64,000 nucleotides of DNA, from the NCBI GenBank assembly GCA_002812745.2, contig NCSJ02000132.1, positions 46,861 to 110,860 of the forward strand, given 5' to 3'. A program made the position numbers and the translations under genes. The stretch is from Scytalidium lignicola (Eukaryota; Ascomycota; Leotiomycetes). The notes beneath the pieces were generated by a model that saw nothing but the letters and a program-made list of their open reading frames with translations, was not told where the DNA came from and ran no database searches. This document shows positions 10,115-19,847 of this stretch, piece after piece; the stretch's first letter is position 1, and each line of letters starts with the position of its first letter.

Positions 10115-10440
10115 TATGACTAGGCATAAGATCTTACTTAAAATGTAGTTTCAGTCTTTTAAAATAAAGTTTGTCTCGGTTTCTATAGTCATAGTCTCAT
10201 TAGGTGGATCTTTTCTTGTAAATCAGGCCCCATGGGCTCCTCCTTTGAGTAACATGGTTGAAATAATTCAAGATTCGTTGGCCTTATTAGGCCATTCCAG
10301 CTCATTATCTATTAATATCCCGAGTCCGAAGCAAGTCCGATATATACCCCAGATATCCGGGCTCATAGTTAAACATATTTTAAAATCCCTCTATCCACAA
10401 TAAACACCACAGATGCAGAGGACAACTGAAGAATGCGAGC
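10115..10440. promoter_or_regulatory. Spacer between the two VOC genes
   Basis: A 326-bp gap, presumably the promoter of the second VOC gene. Two TCCGA sites lie 11 bp apart (10325 and 10336), followed by a TATATA stretch. Confidence 0.35.
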
Positions 10441-11115
10441 ATGAGTGATTTTGTAAGTCATCCTTTGTAAATCTACCCAAGGTTCATTTAAACTTAAAAT
10501 TATTTATATAAATTCGATAGATACTCATGAGGTTGATCGCAGTCAAAAGGCAAAGGTGTTAATTTCAACTTTAACCATATTGGAATCTCTGTTCCAGATT
10601 GCGACTTCGCGGTCAAATGGTACTCGGAGATATTTGGATTCAGACAACTCCGTCCCAGCGTTCGCATGAACAGATCAGAAGATCCAAATGGCATTATATT
10701 TCGAAGTAAGCCTCTTCCCTCCCCCAACTACTGCTCTTGACTCGTGCTGAAGCAAATATACCATTTAGTATACGGAGAAGAGTTGCAAGAAGTTAAGGTT
10801 GCGTACCTAGGTACAGGAAATAGCGTGGGATTTGAGATTTTTGAATTCATTAACCCACGCTACAATGGATCAGCGTCAACAACTACATTCAAAGGAGAGA
10901 ACTGGATTTCTGGAGGCTTTTTCCATATTGCCATTACAGCTCCCGAGCCGGAAGTCCTTGTGAAGGAAGTAGTGAATACTGGAGGAAAGCAGATAGGGGA
11001 ATCAGTGGAGCTTCCAAACCTCGAGAAGGCATTATACGTACAAGACCCCTGGGGAAACGTAATCGAGATTGTCTCTTCAAGTTTTGAAACTTTGTTACTT
11101 GCACAACCAACATAA
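10441..11115 (+). CDS. VOC-family protein B, glyoxalase-like, 3 exons
   Basis: Exons 10441-10452, 10543-10705 and 10769-11115 give 522 nt and 173 aa. The tiny first exon (Met-Ser-Asp-Phe) is needed because a stop codon closes the frame just upstream of exon 2; the GTAAGT donor at 10453 supports it. Candidate metal ligands are the His in FNHIGISVPD, the His in FFHIAITAPE and the Glu in WGNVIEIV. The motif KWYSEIFGF is typical of lactoylglutathione-lyase-like VOC proteins. It is unlike VOC-A in detail, so the two are not a recent duplicate. It ends only 74 bp from the convergent EthD-fusion gene. Function could be lyase, isomerase or dioxygenase; substrate unknown. Confidence 0.85.
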
Positions 11116-11189
11116 ATCACATTATGTTTAAGTTGTCAACGGTGATATAAACTTTAGCATTCTTAGATAATCAGATTATGTGTGGTTTG

Positions 11190-12560
11190 CTATAGCCTAT
11201 TATATACATTTTGAGTCCATTCAGCTAGAGACTGAGAATGTATAGGAACAACTGTAATAGCTTCTTCAATATTCTGAATTCCATTATGGCGGTCTGCAAT
11301 AGCAAATATGCCATTATCACACATATTCATAAGTGGAGGGTGGAATTCATGCCGGTTTATCTTGATTAATTTTCCAGACGCTTCTTCAGCGGTCCTGCCA
11401 CCTAAACCAGCACCCAGTATAAGGGCACATTTTGATATCATAAGGGCTTCAAAACATTCCTTTAGAACATTTTGTAACCGATTCGTTTTCACAAAATCTC
11501 TTAGATTTTTGTCTGCATCTTGTGATCGAGTGGGAATTTTCAATCGTAAAAGTCGATATCGGTGTCTCTGTGATGATATGAATGTAGAAACAAGTTTATC
11601 CCATGATGTCCACAATAAATCCGCAACAGTGAACAGGACTATGACTGGGGAGCTTGGATCGACTGAGCCCTCTAAACGGTAATGCACTACCTCATTAGCG
11701 GACACGGTAATACAGCTTTCGATGGATGGATTTGTTCCAGATACCGTCCTCGTTAGGCCATCAGGGCTAACAAAATAGCTCGTGTCTTGTCTGTACAGAG
11801 CTGCAAGATCTCTAGGCGCCTTCCCTTGAATATAGTGTAATTTATATGATCGTCTCCATTTTCTTGCCACGACATTTGTCTTATGCTCTGTCGCAATTGC
11901 AATTTGATGTTCAGGCCCACCTATCGCATCGTCCATCGCAAATTCGTTCAAGGTCAAATACTCTACTTCTGAATTTCCTTTATCTTCGACAACGGATGTT
12001 TGATATCGTCGTGTACGTCGCCAACCCGGAACGTTCCTCAGTGGGGCCAAGTGGTCTTCTTCATACCATCGATTCCACTCCTTCTCATATTCAGGGCCAT
12101 TGCCCACAAGCCTAATCCCAACAACAATGAGAGTACCCTTGAAAGCGTCTTCGTGATTGCCATTCACTAAAAGTTGTTCTAGGGGAGCATATCCAGGGGC
12201 CTCATAAGTAGACACAAGATCAAAATACCTACGGAAGGCTTTGATCTTTTGGAGAACATGACTTTCGCATGAGCTCTGGACGTTTGGACTCAAAAGTCCT
12301 TCGTATTTTTCCTGTATAAGCGGCCACATATCATTGAGGTCATAAAGGGCAAGCCAATTATATTCTTTGGGGGCTGTCGATGACGATGGTTGAGTATCAA
12401 CTGTACGGTAACGGAATCCATTCTCGAAACAAGGCAGGCGCATTCGAATTGGGACATGTTCGTTATTGTACCAGTCGTCAATTTCTTGTACCGTTACTTC
12501 CTGATTCAGTGCCATAGGTACATACACAAGTCCAGGTACCAAATCTTTGCTTGATGCCAT
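11190..12560 (-). CDS. EthD-EthD-alpha/beta-hydrolase-like fusion protein
   Basis: Intronless 456-aa protein. Two ferredoxin-like EthD/dimeric-barrel domains are recognised at about residues 8-115 and 140-245, each with the same helix pattern (DDWYNNEHVPIRMRLP and WNRWYEEDHLAPLRNVPGW). From about 285 to the end it has the first half of an alpha/beta hydrolase of the enol-lactonase type: the strand PVIVLF, a tryptophan helix, then a nucleophile-elbow-like segment ILGAGLGG. At the nucleophile position (residue 385) the Ser is replaced by Gly. Only about 70 residues follow, too few for a normal hydrolase core. The third part is therefore probably non-catalytic. The EthD domains could still act as decarboxylase, isomerase or scaffold. 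It is convergent with VOC-B and belongs to the left cluster. Confidence 0.82.
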   Translation of the reverse strand: MASSKDLVPGLVYVPMALNQEVTVQEIDDWYNNEHVPIRMRLPCFENGFRYRTVDTQPSSSTAPKEYNWLALYDLNDMWPLIQEKYEGLLSPNVQSSCESHVLQKIKAFRRYFDLVSTYEAPGYAPLEQLLVNGNHEDAFKGTLIVVGIRLVGNGPEYEKEWNRWYEEDHLAPLRNVPGWRRTRRYQTSVVEDKGNSEVEYLTLNEFAMDDAIGGPEHQIAIATEHKTNVVARKWRRSYKLHYIQGKAPRDLAALYRQDTSYFVSPDGLTRTVSGTNPSIESCITVSANEVVHYRLEGSVDPSSPVIVLFTVADLLWTSWDKLVSTFISSQRHRYRLLRLKIPTRSQDADKNLRDFVKTNRLQNVLKECFEALMISKCALILGAGLGGRTAEEASGKLIKINRHEFHPPLMNMCDNGIFAIADRHNGIQNIEEAITVVPIHSQSLAEWTQNVYNRL

Positions 12561-13100
12561 TTTCGCCCTTTTGAAACAGAAGTTTTGTATGGTTTAAATA
12601 GTTCAGGATCCCTGCCTAAAGAGCCCAATGAATTTCAGTAATATATGTTCTGATCCTAAATTGAATTCAATATTAGGAAGATTATTAGTATATTTCCAGT
12701 ATCAACTTTCAAGAGTTCCATGTAACATATATTCAATACTACAAGTTTCTAGGATAGGTCCATAAAGAACGTTCGCAATTCGCCAATATTGTTCCAGGGC
12801 TGATGCGGACTGATTTAATGTCTCGGATTATCTTCGGATTGTCACAGACTTCAATTCTTACATAAAAATCAATTTACTCACCGCAGAACAAATCTTAGGT
12901 TGGTAATAAATCATATGTTATATTAATACTCAACATGTGATTTATTAGTCACAATATTAGCTCTTGTTCCTTGTAACACAAAGTATTAATCCTACGCTGA
13001 AACTGTGCATACATGATTATATAAATACATAACCCTTAACCAGCGGAAATAGCACCCTTTATGCAAATTATGCATAACTCCTTGAACTCAAGCTGCCATT
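12561..13100. promoter_or_regulatory. Promoter region of the EthD fusion gene
   Basis: No gene is seen. Two TCGGA sites lie 11 bp apart at 12823 and 12834, the same spacing as the pair upstream of VOC-B. Confidence 0.35.
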
Positions 13101-13189
13101 GGTCTGAGCAGCTCTCGGTTATGTAAGTCAGGATCCATGAGCCAATTAAAATCCTTACCTCGTCAAGTTATGCATTTTGAGTGCCATTT

Positions 13190-13325
13190 AGAGATCGGTT
13201 CGAATCGGATTTTGAGTGAATTCGAATCCGATTCGGGAAGTTCGGATTTGGAAATACGAAAATCCGACGGATTTGTCAGCAAATTCGATTCGCGGTTATT
13301 CGCGGATTTCGCGCTATTCCTAATT
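13190..13325. repeat. Low-complexity block rich in ATTCG/AATCCG words
   Basis: Short CG-containing words (GAATCGGAT, AATTCGAATCCGATTC, TTCGGATTT, TTCGCGG) repeat in both orientations over about 135 bp, forming several small palindromes. A 77-codon open frame crosses it but looks like a by-product. The unmutated CpG dinucleotides contrast with the AT-rich block that follows. Confidence 0.5.
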
Positions 13326-13765
13326 AAGAAGGCGGTATATTACAATTGTACTGTACTTCGTAAGAAATAGCAAAATTATAATTAGAATATTGAAACAGCT
13401 TGATTAAATTATAATTTTCTTACACATTTACTACTTAATAATAATATAAATCAAATATTTTAATTCTATAAGAAAATCGCTATAAAATAGCACAATTTTC
13501 ATTATAATTATAGTAAAATTGATGAAGATAATAATTTTACACAACTTTAAAATAAATTCTAGTAAAAAAATATATATTTTGTACTTGATTATTTTATCAC
13601 ACATAAATAAATAATTACAACTTAACTTATAATATAATAAATAACCAAAATCTATTAAACAAGCTCTAAATTACTTACTTCATTAATATCAACTAGTCAA
13701 ATTGAATATTATAGTATTAATTAAAAAAATTAATTAGCGTTTGTTCAAAAGTAGAGTGCGGAATG

Positions 13766-14106
13766 GTGTTACGGGTTTTACCTAACAAGCTGATTGGTGT
13801 AGGCCTGAGGCTCGGTACACGGAAGGTGTGCATAGAGAACCTAACAATCAGGGGTCACGTGATGGAGTCTTGGGATCCCTGGTGGACTCCAGTGGACTCC
13901 AAGGACTCCAAGGGATCCAACTGTATTTCATTATCTATATAAGCACATTGTAGGAATATGAGAGTAGACTCCTTGTGTTCAACTTAAATACATTACTAGA
14001 CTTTACCTTGGACTTAATCGCTTGCTTGTGTGTCACACGTTTCCATTGTCCCTGAACATCTACCTTACCCTTGGCTATCCAGTGACCTGGATGGTATAGT
14101 TTTGTA
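13766..14106. mobile_element. LTR-like segment (possible solo LTR)
   Basis: This stretch is much less AT-rich than its surroundings. It starts TGTTAC and ends GTAACA, contains a TATATAAG box near 13938 and reiterated GGACTCCA words. These are features of retrotransposon LTRs. I found no target duplication and no adjoining reverse transcriptase, so boundaries are uncertain. Confidence 0.35.
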
Positions 14107-14109
14107 ACA

Positions 14110-14185
14110 ACCATACACCAACTGTAATATTAGTTTGTGTATAGGCTAGACCATACACTAACCGTAATATTAGTGTATAAGCTAG
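14110..14185. repeat. Tandem duplication, about 38 bp x 2
   Basis: Two neighbouring units begin ACCATACAC and end with a GCTAG; the second has small substitutions and a short deletion. They abut the truncated end of the hAT relic. Confidence 0.6.
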
Positions 14186-14239
14186 ACCGTTGGCCAACTG
14201 GCTAGTCAATTGGCCAACAAGCGGAGTTGGTGTATAGGC

Positions 14240-15190
14240 TGAAACATATATCTTGTATAACAAGATTTAATACATAAGTACTACAAGCTATATCACCTTT
14301 AAATTGAAGTCCTTCAATATTATAAGCTTTAATAAAGTTAAATATTAAAGTATCATTTGAAGATGCATTATCTCTAGTAATACTAATAATTAATTAATAA
14401 TAAAAATTACCTAGTAATATTTAAAAAAANATTATATTCTTGTAAAGTTTTAATTAAAACTTCACATAAATAAANACTTGAATGTTTATCTTTTAAATCT
14501 GCCATTGATAATAAATAAGATTTTAATTCAAAATCTATATTTATAAAATGTCTAAAAATTATTATTAATAAATTAGTAATAGATCAATAATAAATTAATA
14601 ATAAATTATATATATACTTACATAGTAATTCCAAGATAAGCATCTTGATTTAAAGCAGTCCAAGCATCTAAAGTAATTGAAAAACTACCTTGATTATATA
14701 TATGAGCTTTAAATTCATCTATTATTTTAATTTTTGATAAATTAAATATAGATATAAGTTCAGCTTTTAAATTCTTTCTATTAATAATAGGTAAATCACT
14801 ATTATATAATTAGTTATATTATAAATAAATATAAAATATAAACTTACTTTTTAATATAATTAAATAAATTTTTATAANATTAATAATAAATATTTACCTG
14901 AATCTATATTATCATTTAAANTTTTTTAAAGAAATAAATAGATATTTATTTTAAAATGTGTATAATAATTGCTAATAGTATGATTAACTCTTTGATTAAT
15001 CCATTTTTTACTATAAATATTAATATTGATATATATATTAAATTAATAAATTAATAACTTACTTGTAATTTTTCATATTACAAATAACTGTAACTGTTCG
15101 AGGATTTATTAGGTTTTCTTGAGGTAAATCTAAAATTTTAGATATATANTCCTTTTTCAAATATTTTTGGTTGATTTTTTGATAATTTAA
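14240..15190 (-). pseudogene. Decayed hAT-family transposase
   Basis: Reading the minus strand gives long AT-biased frames that match the RNase H-like core of hAT transposases. Segments include FSITLDAWTALNQDAYLGIT (14625-14690), then after an apparent GTAAGT intron HFINIDFELKSYLLSMADLKD, then ITRDNASSNDTLIFNF and finally VLNLVIQDI near 14245. An upstream part (PRTVTVICNMKNY, 15060-15110) may be the remains of a BED-type zinc finger. Ns and AT runs interrupt it, and it stops where another repeat begins, so the C-terminal dimerisation domain is missing. The order of motifs is right for a fungal hAT element. The amino-acid pattern survives although codons are almost all A/T, as expected after C-to-T mutation. 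Confidence 0.7.
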
Positions 15191-15628
15191 AATCAATATT
15201 ATTTTGAATAATATTTATATCAATTGAAGTAGAATAAGACANTTTTTCTTTGAAAATATATAATATCTTAATAATAATTGTAGTTAAATATAAATTTATA
15301 ATATTAAGTTTATTATATAACTTATGTAGTTGTTAAATTATAAAATTAAATTTAAAGAATAAATTGTTGTATATATATATTCAAAATCCTCTTGAAAATT
15401 CAACTTGATTTTTAAACATTAAAAATCTTGTAAATTAATAATTCTTGATTTCAAATTAGTTTTTTTATATATTATAAATTATAAATATTTATAATACTCA
15501 ATTTCAAATTATATTATTAATTGGTTGTTGAATTATTAATATTAATATATTGATTTCTAAAGTGGCAAAAAATTGAGGTGTAAGGCAAATTCAGATTTAG
15601 TAATCAACTGATAAGTGATAAGAGTAAT

Positions 15629-15728
15629 CTAATCCTAATTAGGTTTAGTTAGATGTATTCTAGATCATGTGATCAAAATACTAATCCTATTTAAGCTTAG
15701 TTAGTCACGTTTTAGGTCACATGATCAA
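15629..15728. repeat. Tandem duplication, 48 bp x 2
   Basis: Units 15629-15676 and 15681-15728 both begin CTAATCCTA and end ATGATCAA or GTGATCAA. The differences are mainly transitions. Confidence 0.65.
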
Positions 15729-15830
15729 GTAATTTAATTTAGTAATTAATTAGTTTAATTATAATTTAATTTAATTTAATTAGTAGCTAAAAATTAAATT
15801 AAATTAAATCAATCCCAACACTGGCACCAA

Positions 15831-16981
15831 TACCAAGAAAGCAAGTAGCGTTGCAACCAACAATGCAATCAAGGCCCAATCACAGATGTGGTGGCAAAGC
15901 ATGAATTCCAAGCCCGAGGTTTTTTTGACATCTACAGAGAGAAGTTTGATGTAATATGNTTTTTTCACGATATTTTTATATTTTTATATTTTTATATTTT
16001 ATATGATTTTGATTATGTGCGATGATACTATTGAGAATCTAAAATCGGCCAGAATTTGTAAGAGGAGTACAGCAGTTGTTTTGGTAAACTTGGCTAGGAA
16101 ACTGTCGCTAGGGCATACAAAACGTTAAAACGGGACGTTATGTTTAGGCTTTGTTCGGGCGCTCTGAAGAGGCTCGCCAACTCGTAAATTGAGCTCCCAC
16201 GACTCTATGCTCATCGTGTTAGAACATGGCTAGGTAGTTGCAACTTAATACCAATATCAAGAGTACCAGTGACTAACCATGGCTTCTCTTTCTCTCTCGT
16301 GATGCACCTTCAACGTATATGACTCGAAGAGCTACATCCAAGGCTGCCTGCCATCTTCACAAATCGGCGAGAGCGAAAAGACGCTACACTGCCACCAAGC
16401 CACAAATAAAGTACCCTGCGAGCAAAAGATCCCCTGAAGCACATGCCCCTACCCGCTGCACGTCAGTACAAATCAATGCAATTGGGCGGTTAGATAGTTG
16501 TTCTCATTGGCGTGATTTGTGCTGTCCATGACTAGGCTGGTATCTCGAAGATCTCCCCTACTCCTATGCAAAACAACAGGCTATCAACCACGTAGAAATA
16601 TACATACATGTACCATGTACTAAGGTGCTTTAAATATCTTAAACAACTCAAATTCAAATACCATATCATTCATAACTAACAAAATCATAAAATTTACTTT
16701 CACTCCATTGTTGGAGTGCGTTGCAGCCTTGTATTTGAGACGTCGGGACCCCTATAAGATGCATGTTGGTCTTCATCCAGTCCGCCCCGGCGGTACCGAA
16801 TACTCGGATGGGATGGCAGGGCAGAGTTTCTACCTGCCACTTAAGGAGGATGGAAGACCTTTTTTCACAGAGTTAATATCCATAGTTATTTCTTCTTCTC
16901 GATTCTTCTCCACTTACCAGCTCTTTACTTTGAATGCTCTAATATTACCATTTTCTCTCTTATTTTGCTTTACTACAACAA
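15831..16981. other. Intergenic, upstream of the GIY-YIG-type gene
   Basis: GC content returns to the genomic level at about 15830. Small plus-strand frames at 16319-16531 and 16708-17028 show no recognisable domain. A TATATTTTT-repeat stretch lies near 15970. The last few hundred bases probably hold the promoter and 5' leader of the next gene. Confidence 0.35.
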
Positions 16982-18881
16982 ATGACAATGGAAGCCTTGA
17001 AATTCCTCCCAACTCTTGCAGACCTTAGGGAAAACTCAGACGTTTGCAAGACGAGGCAGTGCGTCTGCATTATAAAATGCAGGAAAAATCACACTTCTCG
17101 ACAATGTTCTCGCACGATTTTGGACAATGGCAAGACACAAGGACTCCTACAACGTTTAAATGAAACAGACAATGCTCGGGATCTCCTTGCAACCCTTGCT
17201 GATTTGCAGCTCTGCGGTCGAAGGCACCGAGAGAAGCACGCTGCAACTGTGCTGGATAAATGGATGAAAGAGATTGAGGAAACCCATTTGAAGCCTACAA
17301 TTCCAGTAGTTATAACGCCTACGCCGGCCTCAAATCAGCTACTAGTTAGCGTTGATTGCCCTCCACGAAGCGCGATATCTACTCCCCAAGAGCTTTCCAG
17401 GCAGCTGGTAACGCCTGCATTTATTCGACAGATACTTCAAATAGACGAAGGCGATACCCTTAAATGTCAGGGAATCACTACTCGTCAAGTCAGATGCACC
17501 AAGCCAATTTCTCGACTAAATCGCAATGGCATTGACATACTCGTGAAGAGGCTGGTAGATGCTAATATCCGTGTATCATTTAGCCAAGATGTTATTAAGG
17601 ATATCCTAACAGAACTAGCCATTTTGGTCCTGTGTCCAGGATATCATCGGGACCAGGCAGCGAGAATATTCAAGCAATGGCTGCGGAAAATGGCAGACGT
17701 GATGGTTTCCACAACGGATGATACAGAGACTGCTAGCGATGACGAAGAGATACGTTCCCCAAATACTCCACTTAATCGTAGACCTTGGCGTAGGTTCGAT
17801 TTAGCAACACCGTCAACAATTGATGATTCTCCCGAATCCATTGTTTCTAGTGTTTGGACCAGACCTTCTCGAAGCCATCTCACAACTCCAGATACCAGCC
17901 CACATCGGCCAACGTCACGAGAACTTCAGAATAGTTCTCCACTATCATCGAAGAGTTCTCAAGATCATGGGATCGATTCATTACTTGACGATTCCAAAGT
18001 GAAACGCCCCATTGCTGACTCCGAGTTTGGTACGAATACTGTGAGGAAGCTGTTCACCGAAAAAGCAAGCATCTCCAGGAAAGCAACCCTTCGAACAAGC
18101 CATACCGAGTCTCCCAGTCAGCCAATTCCATCATTTATACAATTCAAGTATCAGCATCCTAGTAAAACGCTGAAAACTATGTGTGATGTTATTTCACGAG
18201 AACTTTCTCCTAGAGATCAAAAATCTGGATACATATATGGTTTCAAGCGAGAGGATAATGGATTCATCAAAGTTGGGGCAACAACGGTCAAAGTCAAAAC
18301 TCGCATGGGACAGTGGGAGAACCAATGCTATTATAAGCCAAAGGTCATATTGGAAACTAGAGAAGTTGACTATGTATTCAGAGTAGAAAGACTTATCCAT
18401 CTGCATCTGAGGGGGGAGAACTTTCGCGAAAACCTTTTGAATGGCCGCTGTAATTCGGGAAGAGGCTGTTCAGCAAAACATAAAGAGTGGTTTGAGGTCG
18501 AGCTGAATCGCCTCCAGAACGTTGTCAAGGTGTGGGAAGATTTCGTGGCCCGGAAACCATATGATGAGCAACATTCTTTGAAGCCTTCGTGGGAACAACA
18601 GGTCAATAAGATTGATTTTGGCGCTCATCCAGACTTTTTCCTTCATTGGTTGNAAAAAAGTTGATGATGACAACCCAGAGATGGCTATTAAGAAGAAGGC
18701 AGAGGATAAGAAATTGGTACGAGCTAAAGTTGAAGATAAAATTGATGTCATGAATTCTAAGGACAGTATTACTATCATAAGAGAGCTGGATATTGAGTCA
18801 GTAAAAGAAGAGATAGAACGAAAGCAAAGCATCAATACTCTTGAAGCACAGAATCGAACGCCAATCAAAGTCGAACAATGA
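16982..18881 (+). CDS. T5orf172/GIY-YIG-like domain protein with duplicated N-terminal module
   Basis: A single-exon gene whose frame breaks at an N (18653). Removing that N joins both frames into one product of about 632 aa, so the break is probably an assembly artefact. The N-terminal half holds two similar modules, about residues 17-99 and 156-239. Each has a Cys cluster (CKTRQCVC; KCQGITTRQVRC) followed by a helix pair with LCxxxHRE/D and a Trp-containing helix (DKWMKEI; KQWLRKM). A Ser/Thr/Pro-rich linker follows (about 245-390). The C-terminal domain (about 400-520) has SGYIYGF, FIKVGATT and RVERLIHLHL, the pattern of T5orf172 (DUF1766) members of the GIY-YIG superfamily. The tail is lysine- and glutamate-rich. 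It may bind or cut nucleic acid; activity is not shown. Confidence 0.85.
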
Positions 18882-19390
18882 GAGTGCATTGAAAGACACT
18901 ACTACATATATCATCCTGGATTCTCCTCTGGATGAGGTTTCGCTTGTTGGCACGACTAATCTCCAGCCTGTGTTTAGCTAAAACGAAACTGAGTGAGAAT
19001 TTTGTATCTTTTGTCGATATTTATATTGTACATTTATCCGTGCAGCTCTAGGACTACTTACTTAGGAGTTTTTGGCGATTTCGATTGTTGTTGGGCGCAG
19101 GCGTTTTGAGCAGAGGTGTATGAGCATATCTTCGATACACTAAATCAAACGGTATTCCAAACAAAACACTAGTAGCTTTACATTCCTCATCTTAAAATTG
19201 TCTAATACATATGTACACCTTTCGCATGAAATGAAACGGCGGCTTTGAAACAAAAGATTAGCGGCCTAGCTAGAACATATACAACTTTATCCGCTGAACA
19301 CAGATATATATATTGATTATGACCATAAAGAGTAGAGAATTGATATCCAGGATTCAATTTTTCTGGATACTTGTCATATTATGACAATGA
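18882..19390. other. Convergent intergenic spacer
   Basis: A 509-bp gap between two convergent genes, with no gene or repeat of note. Confidence 0.35.
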
Positions 19391-19847
19391 TCAGTTAATT
19401 TTCTTGCCAGATATTAAACCAAATCTGTCTTTAGACCAGTAAATATCCCAACCCACTCCCACAGCAGTCACCAACCCCATACACGCTTCGAATATAGCGA
19501 CATTCCGCCATGGCCCACCTTCTCGATAGAGAACATAATTAGCAATTATTCGGCCCGGGATCGAGGTGACCATCATTGCAATATTGCCTTGGTACGACGC
19601 GGCAACATAGAATACTCCCAGCGTGAAAGATGATAAACTAGCAGATATCGTTGAGTATACCAAAAACAGCAGAGGCGGCAAGAAGAACAAACCCGATTAC
19701 TTTAATTGTGTCAATAGGGGCTCCTTGAAGCGCTCCTCCCGGCATACTGGCAATTGCGGATGGGTTGACCAGGCTGTAAAAGGCATTGCCAAGAAGAAAG
19801 ATCCCCTGGGCACCGAAAATGACCTTAGAGACGATTTGGGATGACAT
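19391..19847 (-). CDS. Small four-helix membrane protein, 2 exons
   Basis: Exons 19847-19661 and 19614-19391 (46-bp GTATAC...GGAG intron) give 411 nt and 136 aa. The product has four hydrophobic segments: VIFGAQGIFLLGNAFYSLV, VIGFVLLAASAVFVFYVAASY, MMVTSIPGRIIANYVLY and VAIFEACMGLVTAVGVGW. The segment YVAASYQGNIAMM is probably a conserved loop. The organisation recalls small uncharacterised tetraspan proteins common in filamentous fungi. Without the intron the frame is closed by a stop, so splicing is required. Function unknown; no clear link to its neighbours. Confidence 0.7.

Larger units (their letters stand above)
13380..15830. other. AT-rich repeat block, probably RIP-affected
   Basis: About 2.4 kb of DNA that is mostly A and T, with several Ns and no intact gene. 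It contains an LTR-like segment, tandem repeats and a decayed hAT transposase (annotated separately). This composition is expected where repeat-induced point mutation (C to T) has acted on transposons. Confidence 0.7.
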
